64,000 nucleotides of DNA from Alkalispirillum mobile (GCF_003664325.1 NZ_RCDA01000001.1:1364768-1428767), one strand, 5' to 3'. Positions 8,429 to 24,642 are shown, counted from the stretch's first letter. Numbers and translations are program-made. The notes: generated by a model from the sequence alone, not told the origin.

Positions 8429-9112
8429 ATGAGCACCTGCGCCCCCATCGATTGGCAACGCACCGACACCGTCCTGCTGGACATGGACGGCACCCTGCTC
8501 GACCTGCGTTTCGACAACCTGTTCTGGAAACAGCACCTGCCCCGCCGCCTGGCGGAGCTCAAAAACCTGCCTGCGGGCGAGGCGGAGCAGGCGGTATTCC
8601 CGCGCATGGCGCGGCTGCAGGGGCGCATCGAGTGGTACTGCCTGGACTACTGGAGCCGGGAGCTGGAGGTGGACATGCTCGCCCTGAAGCGGGAGATCGC
8701 CCACCTGATCGGCTGGCGCCCGCACGCCCGCGCCTTTCTTGAGGCGCTGGGCCGGGCCGACAAACGGCGGGTGCTGGTCACCAACGCCCACCCGGACGTG
8801 CTCCGGCTCAAGGTGGCGCAGACCGGGCTCGACGCTCACTTGGACGCGATCATCAGCGCCCACGACCTGCAGCGCCCGAAAGAGGAGCAGGACTTCTGGC
8901 ACCGGCTGCAACAACACGCCCCGTTCCGTCCGGAACGCAGCGTTCTGATCGATGACAACCTGGCCGCGCTGGCCAGCGCCCAGTCCTACGGGGTCGGGAC
9001 GGTCTTGGGCATCCGGCGCCCGGACAGCAGCGCGAATCCGGTAGCCGCCCCGGATGTCACCCTGCTCGAGTGCTTCAGCGACGTGCTGCCCACCGCGCAG
9101 GTGACTGGATAA
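8429..9112 (+). CDS. yrfG: GMP/IMP nucleotidase, HAD family (YrfG-like)
   Basis: The 227-aa HAD-superfamily hydrolase has the catalytic DMDGTLLD motif with Asp18 and Asp20, the second motif VTNAHP, and a C-terminal IDDN. The cap contains the conserved WYCLDYW region. Enterobacterial YrfG dephosphorylates GMP and IMP. Location next to divergent nudE supports this assignment. The 92-bp gap from nudE holds both promoters, although I see no clear consensus boxes. The gene has no close downstream partner; trxA follows 178 bp later with its own promoter. Confidence 0.87.
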   Translation: MSTCAPIDWQRTDTVLLDMDGTLLDLRFDNLFWKQHLPRRLAELKNLPAGEAEQAVFPRMARLQGRIEWYCLDYWSRELEVDMLALKREIAHLIGWRPHARAFLEALGRADKRRVLVTNAHPDVLRLKVAQTGLDAHLDAIISAHDLQRPKEEQDFWHRLQQHAPFRPERSVLIDDNLAALASAQSYGVGTVLGIRRPDSSANPVAAPDVTLLECFSDVLPTAQVTG

Positions 9113-9129
9113 GCGCGACATTACGCTAT

Positions 9130-9158
9130 TTGACACGCCACCCCCCGCCCGCTATCGT
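9130..9158 (+). promoter_or_regulatory. predicted sigma-70 promoter of trxA
   Basis: TTGACA (9130-9135) is separated by 17 bases from TATCGT (9153-9158), about 130 bases before the trxA GTG. A small inverted repeat (AGCCC...GGGCT, about 9160-9178) lies just downstream in the leader. Confidence 0.6.
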
Positions 9159-9290
9159 TAGCCCAAAATAAGCGGGCTTATCCTTGCAGCCAGCGTCACC
9201 CCGGGTACCTGCTCAGCCAATTAGCGAGTATCATCCCAAGTTCCCCATTTGCATTGTCAAACGCCGAAAAGCCAATCGGGAGGCTATATC

Positions 9291-9617
9291 GTGAGCGGAC
9301 AGATCGTGCACGCCACCGATCAGAATTTCGAAGATGAAGTGATCAAATCCGATGTGCCGGTCATCGTGGACTACTGGGCCGACTGGTGCGGTCCGTGCAA
9401 GATGATCGCTCCGATCCTGGACGAGGTGGCCTCCGAGTACAGTGGCAAGCTCAAGGTGGTCAAGCTGAACATCGATGAGAACCCGGAGACGCCGCCCAAG
9501 TACGGCATCCGTGGCATCCCCACGTTGATGCTGTTCAAGAACGGCGGCGTGGAGGCCACGAAGGTGGGCGCGCTGTCCAAGTCGCAGCTGACGGCCTTCA
9601 TCGACAGCAACCTGTAA
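9291..9617 (+). CDS. trxA: thioredoxin 1
   Basis: The 108-aa protein has the canonical WCGPCK redox motif with Cys33 and Cys36 and the cis-proline segment RGIPTL. It is a cytosolic dithiol reductant for ribonucleotide reductase, methionine sulfoxide reductases and PAPS reductase. An upstream ATG at 9249 would add 14 unusual residues. The GTG at 9291 is chosen because GGGAGG lies 7 bases before it and it gives the standard thioredoxin length. It is followed by rho, as in E. coli, with a 140-bp gap containing a GC-rich hairpin. Confidence 0.96.
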   Translation: MSGQIVHATDQNFEDEVIKSDVPVIVDYWADWCGPCKMIAPILDEVASEYSGKLKVVKLNIDENPETPPKYGIRGIPTLMLFKNGGVEATKVGALSKSQLTAFIDSNL

Positions 9618-9634
9618 GCTCCCGAACAGACTGC

Positions 9635-9657
9635 CGGGGCGCCACCGGGGCGCCCCG
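9635..9657 (+). terminator. GC-rich hairpin between trxA and rho
   Basis: CGGGGCG (9635-9641) pairs with CGCCCCG (9651-9657) across a 9-base loop, 18 bases after the trxA stop. It lacks a T-run, so it may only stabilise the trxA 3' end or attenuate read-through into rho. Confidence 0.4.
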
Positions 9658-9757
9658 CATTTGCCCAGCCCGACACAGCACCTGAATCCAATTCCGTATG
9701 CAGGGCCGCCGCTCGGCGCTCTCTGCCCGACCCCGCCATGATTCTTAAGCAGACACC

Positions 9758-11014
9758 ATGAACCTGACGGAACTAAAACAGAAACCCGCCGCTGAACTGA
9801 TGAAACTGGCCCAGGAACTGGGCGTGGAAGGGACGGCCCGCTCCCGCAAGCAGGACGTCATCTTTTCCATTCTCAAGTCGCAGGCCAAGGGTGGCGAACC
9901 CATCTACGGCGATGGCGTGCTGGAAATCCTGCAGGATGGCTTTGGCTTTTTGAGGTCTGCGGACAGTTCCTACATGGCCGGGCCGGACGACATCTACGTC
10001 TCGCCAAGCCAGATCCGGCGCTTCGCCCTGCGCACCGGTGACACCATCGCGGGCAAGATCCGCCCGCCCAAGGATGGTGAACGGTACTTCGCGCTGCTCA
10101 AGGTCAACGAGATCAACTTCGAGCCGCCGGAGAACGCCAAGCACAAGGTGCTGTTCGAGAACCTGACGCCGCTGCATGCCACCGAACGCATGCGCATGGA
10201 GCGCGGCAACGGTTCCACCGAGGACCTCACCGCCCGGATCATCGACCTGGTCGCCCCCATCGGCAAGGGTCAGCGCGGCCTGCTGGTCTCCCCGCCCAAG
10301 GCGGGCAAGACGATGCTGCTGCAGCACATCGCCCAGAGCATCACCGCCAACCACCCCGAGACCTACGTGATCGTGCTGCTGATCGACGAGCGGCCCGAGG
10401 AGGTCACCGAGATGCAGCGCTCGGTGCGGGGCGAGGTGGTCTCCTCCACCTTTGACGAACCGGCCAGCCGCCACGTGCAGGTGGCCGAGATGGTCATCGA
10501 GAAGGCCAAGCGCCTGGTGGAGCACAAGAAGGACGTGGTGATCCTGCTGGACTCCATCACCCGCCTGGCCCGTGCCTACAACACCGTGGTGCCCTCCTCG
10601 GGCAAGGTGCTCACCGGGGGTGTGGATGCCAACGCCCTGCACCGGCCCAAGCGCTTCTTCGGCGCGGCGCGCAACGTAGAGGAAGGCGGCAGCCTGTCCA
10701 TCGTGGCGACGGCCCTGGTGGACACCGGCTCGCGCATGGACGAGGTGATCTACGAGGAGTTCAAGGGCACCGGCAACATGGAGCTGCACCTGGACCGGCG
10801 CATCTCCGAGAAGCGGATCTACCCGGCGGTGAACATCAACCGCTCCGGCACCCGCCGCGAGGAGCTGCTGATGAAGCCGGACGAGCTGCAGAAGGTCTGG
10901 ATCCTGCGCAAGCTCCTCCACCCGATGGATGATCTGGCCGCCATCGAGTTCCTGCTGGACAAGCTGAAGGACACCAAGACCAACGGCGAGTTCTTCGACT
11001 CGATGAAGCGCTAA
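9758..11014 (+). CDS. rho: transcription termination factor Rho
   Basis: The 418-aa hexameric RNA helicase has the normal length. It has the N-terminal helical region ([10 protein letters not shown]), the RNA-binding cold-shock-like domain (about 50-125; [17 protein letters not shown]), Walker A PPKAGKT at 179-185, and the downstream [13 protein letters not shown] and [11 protein letters not shown] segments. Rho terminates untranslated transcripts genome-wide. Many genes in this window end in GC-rich hairpins without T-runs, consistent with heavy use of Rho, though that is inference. It lies downstream of trxA and is convergent with rlmI. Confidence 0.98.
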   Translation: MNLTELKQKPAAELMKLAQELGVEGTARSRKQDVIFSILKSQAKGGEPIYGDGVLEILQDGFGFLRSADSSYMAGPDDIYVSPSQIRRFALRTGDTIAGKIRPPKDGERYFALLKVNEINFEPPENAKHKVLFENLTPLHATERMRMERGNGSTEDLTARIIDLVAPIGKGQRGLLVSPPKAGKTMLLQHIAQSITANHPETYVIVLLIDERPEEVTEMQRSVRGEVVSSTFDEPASRHVQVAEMVIEKAKRLVEHKKDVVILLDSITRLARAYNTVVPSSGKVLTGGVDANALHRPKRFFGAARNVEEGGSLSIVATALVDTGSRMDEVIYEEFKGTGNMELHLDRRISEKRIYPAVNINRSGTRREELLMKPDELQKVWILRKLLHPMDDLAAIEFLLDKLKDTKTNGEFFDSMKR

Positions 11015-11084
11015 CGGGGCGGCAGCAATGGCCCCGCGGGCAAGAGGGCCTGCCCCGGGGCTGCACGCCCGGCCGCCGGCCCGG

Positions 11085-12296
11085 TCAGGGCATACTCCCC
11101 GCCGGCAACACCCGGCAGAAGGCCGCCTTGAGGTAGCGTGTTTCCGGGATCGCCGGGTGTACCGGGTGGTCGGGTCCCTGGTGGCCCAGTGCCACCACGC
11201 GCAGGCTGCGCTCCAGGTGCCGCGCACCCGACTGGGCCGCATCCAGTAGCTGCTGTTCGGGCAGGTGGGCCGAGCAGGACGCGGTGACCAGCAGGCCATC
11301 CCGGCCGAGCAACTGCATCGCCATCCGGTTCAGGCGCTGATAGGCCTTGTACCCCTGGCGGAAATCCTTCTTCCGCTTGATGAACGCCGGCGGATCCACC
11401 ACCACCACGTCGAAGCGCTCGTTCGCCTGTCGCAGTTCGGCCAGGGCATCGAACGCATCACCCTGAACGCCCACCACCTGGTCGGCCACCCCGTTCAGGG
11501 CCGCATTCTCCGCCACCCCGTCCAGCGCCTGCTCGGAACTGTCGACGCAGTAAACCTCGCGGGCACCGGCCACCGCGGCCTGCACTCCCCAGGCGCCCAT
11601 GTAACTGAACACGTCCAGCACCCGCTGCCCGGACACCCAGGGGCGCAGCGCCTGCCGGTTCATGCGGTGATCGAAGTACCAGCCGGTCTTCTGCCCGCTG
11701 GTCGCCGGTACCCGGAACTGCACGCCGTTCTCGACCACCTCCAGGGTCTGCCGCTCCGGCCCGCTCCCCCAGACCTGGTACCGCTCCAGGCCCTCCAGTT
11801 GCCGGACCGCGCTGTCACAGCGCAGCAACACCGGGCCCTCGCCCAGCACCCGCGCCAACGCCGTGACAATGCTATCGCGCACCCGCTCCATACCCGCGGT
11901 GTTCACCTGCACCACGCAGGCATCGCCGAAGCGGTCCACCACCAGCCCGGGCAGCCCGTCCGCCTCGCCATGCACCAAGCGGTAATAGGGCTGCTCGAAC
12001 AAGCGCTCGCGCAGCGCCAGCGCCATCTTCAACCGGTGGACCAGCAGCGACTCATCCAGCCGGTAGCGGCTGTCGCGGCTCACCAGCCGGGCGCAGATCA
12101 ACGAGCCGGGGTTGACGTACACCGTACCCAGGACCCGGCCGCGGCTGTCCTCAAGCACCGCGCCATCCCCCGGCGCGAAGGCCTTAAGAGGTGTCGCGTC
12201 GGTGTCCACCTCGTTGCTGAACACCCACAGGTGACCGGCACGCAGGCGCTTGTCCTCGCCCTTTTTCAGGCGTAATGCGGGCAGGGTCTCAGTCAT
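11085..12296 (-). CDS. rlmI: 23S rRNA (cytosine(1962)-C(5))-methyltransferase
   Basis: The protein is 403 aa from the ATG at 12296. The open frame extends to 12341, but GGAGG lies 5-6 bases before the inner ATG. An N-terminal PUA domain (about 1-75, LRLKKGEDKRLRAGHLWVF) is followed by a Rossmann methyltransferase. The methyltransferase shows the DVFSYMGAWG SAM-binding loop, VVDPPAF and the catalytic-cysteine segment TASCSAHL. The architecture matches RlmI, which methylates C1962 of 23S rRNA. It is convergent with rho. The 70-bp gap contains GC-rich hairpins without T-runs. Confidence 0.92.
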   Translation of the reverse strand: MTETLPALRLKKGEDKRLRAGHLWVFSNEVDTDATPLKAFAPGDGAVLEDSRGRVLGTVYVNPGSLICARLVSRDSRYRLDESLLVHRLKMALALRERLFEQPYYRLVHGEADGLPGLVVDRFGDACVVQVNTAGMERVRDSIVTALARVLGEGPVLLRCDSAVRQLEGLERYQVWGSGPERQTLEVVENGVQFRVPATSGQKTGWYFDHRMNRQALRPWVSGQRVLDVFSYMGAWGVQAAVAGAREVYCVDSSEQALDGVAENAALNGVADQVVGVQGDAFDALAELRQANERFDVVVVDPPAFIKRKKDFRQGYKAYQRLNRMAMQLLGRDGLLVTASCSAHLPEQQLLDAAQSGARHLERSLRVVALGHQGPDHPVHPAIPETRYLKAAFCRVLPAGSMP

Positions 12297-12533
12297 GGCA
12301 CCTCCTCTCGAATGGATCGGCAAACCGGGCGGGCCGGGCATTGTCTCACCGCCACCGGCACGAGGCCACCGCCGTCTCGGGCAGCCGCACGCAAGTGCCC
12401 CGCTGCACCACGGTTTTTACCGGACGGCCCTTCCGCTAAACTCTCCGCTCCGGTCCGTCGCTGGCGGCACCGGCCGATTCCGGGTCTCGGATGGCCCGAC
12501 TCACCCGCAAAACCATTGCTGGAGGTTGCCCCG

Positions 12534-13190
12534 GTGCGCCGGATTTGCTTGCTCTTGATCCTCATGCTCAGCGCGCTGCCGCTGACCGCCACCCACGCCC
12601 AGGTTTACGTCAGTGACGAGCTGGAGGTGGCCAAACGCAGCGGCCCCAGCAACCAACACCGCATCCTGCGCTTTGTCAGTTCCGGCACCCAGCTCGAGGT
12701 CCTGGACACCAGCGGTGACTGGACCCAGGTCCGCGACCCCCAGGGCCGCGACGGCTGGATCCAGACCGAAAACCTGATGAACAACCCGAGCGCCCGGGAG
12801 CAGCTGGAGGAGGCCAACCAACGGGTCGAGGCCGCCGAGGAGGAGCGCGACGAGATGGCGGCGCGAATGGATGAGGCCCGCGAGGAGGCCGAGGCCCTCG
12901 CCAGCCGCGTTGAGGAACTCGAGGCGGAGCGCGACCGGCTCGAGGCCCGGCTGGAGGACGCCAGCGAGGGGCTGGAACTGGCTGACGAGCACCAGCGGCT
13001 GCAGGGCACCATAGCGGACCTGCAGGAGGAGATCCGCGACCTGGAGGCGGACAAGGCTGCACTGACCCGCCAGACTCAGCGGGACTGGTTCCTTGCCGGT
13101 GCCGGTGTGCTCCTTGGGGGACTGATCCTCGGCTTGATTCTGCCGCGGATCCGCTGGAAGCGCCGCCGGGGCTGGGGTGATACGCTGTAG
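12534..13190 (+). CDS. SH3-domain, coiled-coil, membrane-anchored envelope protein (YgiM/TIGR04211 type)
   Basis: The protein is 218 aa from the GTG at 12534, which has GGAGG 8 bases upstream; longer upstream starts would bury the signal peptide. The order is: signal peptide (VRRICLLLILMLSALPLTATHAQ, split here only by its hydrophobic core at 5-17), bacterial SH3 domain (about 24-85), glutamate-rich coiled coil (about 90-180), one membrane helix (about 188-206) and a basic cytosolic tail. This is the layout of YgiM-like proteins. The SH3 domain should sit in the periplasm near peptidoglycan. Precise function is not known. argE follows 38 bp downstream. Confidence 0.85.
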   Translation: MRRICLLLILMLSALPLTATHAQVYVSDELEVAKRSGPSNQHRILRFVSSGTQLEVLDTSGDWTQVRDPQGRDGWIQTENLMNNPSAREQLEEANQRVEAAEEERDEMAARMDEAREEAEALASRVEELEAERDRLEARLEDASEGLELADEHQRLQGTIADLQEEIRDLEADKAALTRQTQRDWFLAGAGVLLGGLILGLILPRIRWKRRRGWGDTL

Positions 13191-13228
13191 GCATCCGCAT
13201 TCACCCAGCCAGCAGCAACGGAGCGGCC

Positions 13229-14386
13229 ATGAGCGAAGCGCCAGCCTTGATGGACATGCTGAGGGGGCTCATCGCCACCCCCTCGGTGAGCAGCGTTGAC
13301 CCGGACCTCGACCAGGGCAACCGTGCCGTCATCGATCTGCTGGCCGGCTGGGCGGAGGCCGCGGGCTTCGATTGCGAGATCCAGCCGGTGCCGGGGCATC
13401 CGGACAAGGCCAATCTCATCGCCACGCTGGGCCGCGGCCCCGGAGGGCTGGTGCTCTCCGGCCACACCGATACCGTGCCCTATGACGGAGAGCTGTGGAC
13501 CTCCGACCCCTTTGTGCTCACCGAGCGCAACGGGCGGCTTTACGGCCTGGGCACCACCGACATGAAGTCCTTCCTGGGCCTGGCACTGGAGGCCGCCCGC
13601 GGCCTCCGTCCGCAGGACCTGAAACAGCCCCTGGTGCTGCTGGCCACCGCCGACGAGGAGTCGGGCATGACCGGCGCGCGGGCGCTGGTGGACAGCCAGC
13701 GCCCGTTGGGCCGTCACGCCATCATCGGCGAGCCCACCAACGGCCGCCCGGTGCGCGCCCACAAGGGCATGATGATGGAGGCCATTCGCATCGAGGGCCA
13801 CTCCGGTCATTCCAGCAACCCGGCGCTGGGCCGTAACGCCCTGGAGCTGATGACCCGGGTACTCAACGAGCTGCTGACCTGGCGGGGTGAGCTGCAGGCC
13901 CAGTACCAGGACGCCCAGTTCGATGTGCCGGTGCCGACCATGAACCTGGGCCACCTGCACGCCGGCGACAACCCGAACCGTATCTGCGGCCAGGCGGAGC
14001 TGCATATCGATATTCGCCCGCTGCCCGGGATGGGCCTGGAGGAACTGCGCTACCTGCTGCGCCAGCGGCTGGAGGCCGCGCTGGGCGAGGAGGCCCAGTA
14101 CCTGCACCTGCGTTCGCTGTTCCCCGGCCTACAGCCGATGGCCACGCCGGAGGCGGCACAGATCGTCCGAGCCAGCGAGTCGCTCACCGGCTTCCCGGCC
14201 GAGGCCGTGTCCTTCGGCACCGAGGCGCCCTTCCTCCGGGACATGGGCCTGGACGTGGTGGTCATGGGTCCCGGGGACATCGCCCAGGCCCACCAACCCG
14301 ACGAGTACCTGGCCCTGGACCGCCTGGAGCCGACCGTGGCCCATCTGCGACGACTGATCCGGCAGTTCTGCATCGAGCCCGCCTGA
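13229..14386 (+). CDS. argE: acetylornithine deacetylase
   Basis: The 385-aa M20-family metallohydrolase shows the metal ligands in SGHTDTVP (about 77), GTTDMKSF (about 110) and the catalytic TADEESG (about 142). It also has the dimerisation-domain HSGHSS. ArgE removes the acetyl group from N-acetylornithine, the linear route of arginine synthesis. It is followed 22 bp later by argA, which starts the same pathway, so the two are probably co-transcribed. Succinyl-diaminopimelate desuccinylase (DapE) is the main alternative; length and argA linkage favour ArgE. Confidence 0.93.
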   Translation: MSEAPALMDMLRGLIATPSVSSVDPDLDQGNRAVIDLLAGWAEAAGFDCEIQPVPGHPDKANLIATLGRGPGGLVLSGHTDTVPYDGELWTSDPFVLTERNGRLYGLGTTDMKSFLGLALEAARGLRPQDLKQPLVLLATADEESGMTGARALVDSQRPLGRHAIIGEPTNGRPVRAHKGMMMEAIRIEGHSGHSSNPALGRNALELMTRVLNELLTWRGELQAQYQDAQFDVPVPTMNLGHLHAGDNPNRICGQAELHIDIRPLPGMGLEELRYLLRQRLEAALGEEAQYLHLRSLFPGLQPMATPEAAQIVRASESLTGFPAEAVSFGTEAPFLRDMGLDVVVMGPGDIAQAHQPDEYLALDRLEPTVAHLRRLIRQFCIEPA

Positions 14387-14408
14387 ACGCAACCGACGGA
14401 TCGGCCCC

Positions 14409-15743
14409 ATGAAAACCAGTGACCTCGACCCGGAGCTCTACGTCCGGTGGTTCCGCAACAGCGCCCCCTACATCAACGCCCACCGGGGGCGCACCTTCGT
14501 GGTGGCCTTCTCCGGGGCCGCGCTTCAGGACGGCGACTTCCCGGACATCATCCACGACCTGGCCCTGCTCTCCAGCCTCGGGGTCCGCCTGGTGCTGGTG
14601 CCCGGTGCCCGCCCACAGGTGGAGGCACGCCTGCGCGAACGGGGCGCGGAGCTGCGCTACGTCAACGGCCTGCGCATCACCGACGATGCCGCCCTGGCCT
14701 GCGTAAAAGAGGCCGTGGGCGCCGTGCGCCTGGAGATCGAGGCCCTGTTTACCATGGGGCTGTCCAACTCCCCCATGGCCGGGGCGCGGCTGCGCCTGGC
14801 CTCGGGCAACCTGGTCACCGCCCGCCCCCTGGGCGTGCGCGACGGCGTGGATTACCAGCACACCGGCGAGGTGCGCCGGGTGGATGCGCCAGCCATCCGC
14901 GCCCGGCTGGACGATGGCGACATCGTGCTGCTCTCCCCCCTGGGCTGCTCGCGCACCGGCGAGGTCTTCAACTTGGCCGGCGACGAGGTGGCGCTGGAGG
15001 CAGCGCGGGCACTCCGGGCGGACAAGCTGATCTTCCTGCAGGAGGGTGAATCGGTCTGCGACGAGCAGGGCGAGCCGGTGGGGGAGATGACCCTCAGCCA
15101 GGTGCGCGCCCTGTTGAACGCCCCGCCCTCCTGCCTGACCGACGAGACCCGCCGTCTGCTGACCCGCGCGCTGCGGGCCTGCGGCTCCGGCGTGCACCGC
15201 GTCCACCTGCTCGACCGGCACCGGGACGGCGCCCTGCTGCTGGAGCTGTTCACCCGGGACGGTGTAGGCACCCTGGTGACCCCGGAGCGGTTCGAGACCC
15301 AGCGCCGGGCAACCCCGGAGGACGTGCCGGGTATTGTTGCGCTGCTGGAGCCGCTGGAGCGGGACGGCACCCTGGTCAGCCGGCCCCGGGAGTTGCTGGA
15401 AACGGACATCGAGCACTTCATCGTGATCGAGCGGGACGGCAGCATCATCGCCTGCTCGGCGCTCTACCCCATTCCCGGCTCCACCACGGGCGAGCTGGCG
15501 GGCTTCGCCGTCCACCCGGATTACCGCGGCGGCGGCCGGGGGGACGCGCTGCTGGCCCAGGTGGAGGCCGACGCCCGCACCGAGGGGCTGGACCGGCTCT
15601 ACGTGCTGACGACCCGCACGGCCCACTGGTTTCAGGAGCGCGGGTTTGAACCCGCCACCCCGGCCGACCTGCCGGACGCCCGCCGCCGGGCCTACGATCA
15701 GGACCGCGCCTCGCGGGTCTTCGTGAAGGCCTTGAGCGGCTGA
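14409..15743 (+). CDS. argA: N-acetylglutamate synthase
   Basis: The 444-aa fusion has an amino-acid-kinase-like domain (about 1-290) that binds the feedback inhibitor arginine and a C-terminal GNAT acetyltransferase (about 295-444) that does the chemistry. Landmarks are FVVAFSGAALQD near 30-42, LVLVPGARPQV at about 60, and the acetyl-CoA loop YRGGGRGDAL at about 376. This is the classical gammaproteobacterial ArgA of normal length. It makes N-acetylglutamate from glutamate and acetyl-CoA. It is directly downstream of argE on the same strand. Confidence 0.96.
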   Translation: MKTSDLDPELYVRWFRNSAPYINAHRGRTFVVAFSGAALQDGDFPDIIHDLALLSSLGVRLVLVPGARPQVEARLRERGAELRYVNGLRITDDAALACVKEAVGAVRLEIEALFTMGLSNSPMAGARLRLASGNLVTARPLGVRDGVDYQHTGEVRRVDAPAIRARLDDGDIVLLSPLGCSRTGEVFNLAGDEVALEAARALRADKLIFLQEGESVCDEQGEPVGEMTLSQVRALLNAPPSCLTDETRRLLTRALRACGSGVHRVHLLDRHRDGALLLELFTRDGVGTLVTPERFETQRRATPEDVPGIVALLEPLERDGTLVSRPRELLETDIEHFIVIERDGSIIACSALYPIPGSTTGELAGFAVHPDYRGGGRGDALLAQVEADARTEGLDRLYVLTTRTAHWFQERGFEPATPADLPDARRRAYDQDRASRVFVKALSG

Positions 15744-15781
15744 CTGGACGCTCACACCCACACCGAACCTGACCGATACCC

Positions 15782-17131
15782 ATGAACAACAGCGATATCG
15801 TCAAACGCGACCTGGATGTCCTCTGGCACCCCTGCACGCAGATGAAGGACCACGAATGGCTCCCCCTCATCCCGGTCAAGAGGGGCGAGGGGGTCTGGCT
15901 GGAGGACTTCGACGGCAACCGCTACATCGACGCCATCAGCTCCTGGTGGGTCAACCTCTTCGGCCACTGCCACCCGCACATCAGCGGGGCGGTGCAGCGC
16001 CAGGCCGCCGAGCTGGAGCACGTCATCCTCGCCGGGTTCTCCCACGAGCCGGTGGTGCGGCTGTCCGAGAAGCTGGTGCAGATCACCCCGCCCGGGCTCA
16101 GCCGCTGCTTCTACACCGACAACGGCTCCTCCGCCGTGGAGGTGGCCCTGAAGATGAGCTACCACTACTGGCGCAACAGCGGTCAGCCGGAGAAGCGCAA
16201 GTTCATCACCCTGTCCAACAGCTACCACGGCGAGACGCTGGGCACCCTGGGCGTGGGCGATGTTTCTCTCTACAAGGAGACCTACAAACCGCTGCTCATG
16301 GAGGCCATCACCGTCCCCTCCCCGGATGCCTTCCTCCGCGAGCCGGGCACCACCTGGGAGGAGCACGCGGAGCGCATGTTCGCCCACATGGAAGCGGCCC
16401 TGGCGCGGCACGCTCACGAGACCGCCGCGGTCATCGTCGAGCCGCTGATCCAGTGCGCCGGCACCATGCGGATGTACCACCACCGTTACCTGGAGTTGCT
16501 GCGCGAGGCGTGCGACCGGCACGGGGTGCACCTGATCGCCGACGAGATCGCAGTGGGCTTCGGCCGCACCGGCACGATGTTCGCCTGTGAGCAGGCGGAC
16601 ATCAGCCCCGATTTCATGTGCCTGTCCAAGGGGCTGACCGCCGGCTACCTGCCGCTGGCCACGGTGCTGACCCACGACCGGATCTACCAGGCCTTCTACG
16701 ACGACTACGCCACCCTGCGCGCCTTCCTCCACTCGCACAGCTACACCGGCAACCCGCTGGCCTGCGCAGCCGCCCTGGCCACCCTGGAGTTGTTCGAGCA
16801 GGAGGACGTCATCGCCCGCAACCGGGAACTGGCCCGGGAGATGGGTGAGGCCTTTGCGCACCTGGCGGACCACCCCCACGTGGGCGAGGTCCGCCAGACC
16901 GGCATGGTGCTGGCTGCCGAGATGGTGCCCGACAAGGCCAAGCCCGAGCCCTACCCCTGGGAAGAGCGCCGGGGCATGATCGTCTACCAACACGCACTGA
17001 AGAACGAGGCGCTGATGCGCCCCCTCGGCAGCGTGGTCTACCTGATGCCCCCCTACGTGATCACCCCGGAGCAGATCCGCCACCTGGCCCGCGTGGCCAC
17101 CGAGGGCATCGACCTGGCCACCCGCCCATGA
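15782..17131 (+). CDS. bioA: adenosylmethionine--8-amino-7-oxononanoate aminotransferase
   Basis: The 449-aa class III PLP aminotransferase carries the BioA-specific SSWWVNLFGHCHPHI segment and WHPCTQMKDH near the N-terminus. The PLP lysine is Lys283 in CLSKGLTAGYLPL. BioA makes 7,8-diaminopelargonate for biotin synthesis using SAM as amino donor. No other bio genes are in the window, so bioA is separated from a bioBFCD cluster here. Its stop overlaps the rsmE start (ATGA). Confidence 0.95.
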   Translation: MNNSDIVKRDLDVLWHPCTQMKDHEWLPLIPVKRGEGVWLEDFDGNRYIDAISSWWVNLFGHCHPHISGAVQRQAAELEHVILAGFSHEPVVRLSEKLVQITPPGLSRCFYTDNGSSAVEVALKMSYHYWRNSGQPEKRKFITLSNSYHGETLGTLGVGDVSLYKETYKPLLMEAITVPSPDAFLREPGTTWEEHAERMFAHMEAALARHAHETAAVIVEPLIQCAGTMRMYHHRYLELLREACDRHGVHLIADEIAVGFGRTGTMFACEQADISPDFMCLSKGLTAGYLPLATVLTHDRIYQAFYDDYATLRAFLHSHSYTGNPLACAAALATLELFEQEDVIARNRELAREMGEAFAHLADHPHVGEVRQTGMVLAAEMVPDKAKPEPYPWEERRGMIVYQHALKNEALMRPLGSVVYLMPPYVITPEQIRHLARVATEGIDLATRP

Positions 17132-17868
17132 GCGCGCCCCGCATCCACGTCGATCAGCGACTGAGCGCGGGCGAGGGCTGCACGCTGCCGGTGACCGCGG
17201 CCAACCACCTGCGGGCCTTCCGCCTGCGCCCCGGGGACCCGCTGGTGCTGTTCAACGGCGAGGGCGGCGAGTACCCGGCCCGGCTGGAGGCCTTGGCGCG
17301 GCGTGAAGCGCAGGTGACGGTGCTCGCCCACGACCCGGTGGAGCGGGAGTCGCCGCTGACCCTCACCCTGGTGCAGGGCATCGCTCGCGGGGAGCGCATG
17401 GACTTCACCGTGCAGAAGGCGGTGGAGCTGGGGGTGAGCCGGATCCTGCCAGTTTTCACCGACAAGGGCGTGGTGAAGCTGGACAGCAAACGCCAGGACA
17501 AGCGGCAGCAACACTGGCAGCGGGTGGCGGTGGCCGCCTGCGAGCAGTGTGGGCGCAACCGGGTGCCGGAAGTGGCCGCCCCGCAGCCGCTGGCAGACGC
17601 CTGGTCCGGGTTGGACACGGCCGGTCAGGGGCTGGTGCTGGCGCCCGGCGGCCGGTCGCTCCAGGCGCTGGCACGCCAGCAGTCCCACCTGAAGGCCGCG
17701 TGGTTGCTGATCGGACCGGAAGGGGGGCTCTCCGAGGCGGAGGTGGAAAAGGCCGTTGGCCAGGGGGCCGAGGCGGTGGGCCTGGGGCCGCGGATCCTGC
17801 GCACCGAGACGGCCGGCATCACGGCGCTGGCAGCACTGCAGTTGCTGCACGGCGACCTGGCCGGCTGA
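17128..17868 (+). CDS. rsmE: 16S rRNA (uracil(1498)-N(3))-methyltransferase
   Basis: The 246-aa SPOUT-class methyltransferase has an N-terminal PUA-like domain (about 1-75) and the knotted SAM-binding C-terminus. The latter shows LIGPEGGLSEAE and LGPRILRTETAG. RsmE methylates U1498 of 16S rRNA in the assembled small subunit. The start overlaps bioA by 4 bp, indicating coupling. It is convergent with chpC, 40 bp away. Confidence 0.95.
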   Translation: MSAPRIHVDQRLSAGEGCTLPVTAANHLRAFRLRPGDPLVLFNGEGGEYPARLEALARREAQVTVLAHDPVERESPLTLTLVQGIARGERMDFTVQKAVELGVSRILPVFTDKGVVKLDSKRQDKRQQHWQRVAVAACEQCGRNRVPEVAAPQPLADAWSGLDTAGQGLVLAPGGRSLQALARQQSHLKAAWLLIGPEGGLSEAEVEKAVGQGAEAVGLGPRILRTETAGITALAALQLLHGDLAG

Positions 17869-17908
17869 GCGGGGCCACGCTCAGCCGCGTTGCGGCGCCG
17901 CCTGCGCC

Positions 17909-18456
17909 CTAAGCGGAGGGCTTGCTGGCCACGCCGCCCGGGGGCAGTGCATCCAAAAGGCGGTCCTCCACCAACGTCAGGTCCGGGATCAGCGCCGGCG
18001 CCCCGGCCACCATTACCGGGCGTCCGGGCAGTTCCCGCTCCGCCGGCTCCGTCTCCTCCGGGTCACGCAGGTTATCCCGCCGTATCGCCGCCAGGCGGGG
18101 GATATCCTCGGCCGCCACCCCGAAGTAGGGCAGATCCCGGTTATGCTTCAGCCCCTTGACCACCACGATGCGGCTGGACGGACCCGGCTCCGGCTGCTCC
18201 ACGCCGTGCGCAAAGCACTGCACCGCCACCAGGGGGAGCGTCATCTCCCGCCAGGTGAACGCCCCCAGTAACCACTCCGGCACCTGCATGGGATAGGCCT
18301 CGGGCGTGACCCAGGTGGTCACCTCCGCCACCACGGAACCGGGCAGGAGCAACTCGGTACGCCCGGCATCCACAAGCATGGAGGGGATCAGGTCCGCCTG
18401 GTCGGCGACCTGGCCGGTCAGGGCCATGGCCCCGGGGTTGTGGATGTCCGTTTCGC

Positions 18457-18460
<4 letters not shown>
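17909..18460 (-). CDS. chpC: CheW-like adaptor of the Pil-Chp system (ChpC-like)
   Basis: The 183-aa protein resembles the CheW-like fold (SMLVDAGRTELLLPGSVVAEVTTW, then WLLGAFTWREMTLPLV). It has a long insertion with polar residues at about 90-150. CheW-type adaptors link chemoreceptors to the histidine kinase. Position directly after chpA, with a 4-bp ATGA overlap, matches ChpC of Pseudomonas, an optional second adaptor besides PilI. The CheW signature is weak, so the domain call rests partly on context. Confidence 0.75.

Positions 18461-24634
<6,174 letters not shown>

Positions 24635-24642
<8 letters not shown>

Noticed and set aside
11015..11084. Intrinsic terminator after rho
   Set aside because: GC-rich hairpins such as CGGGGC/GCCCCG are present, but there is no T-run in either direction, so I did not list it as a terminator.
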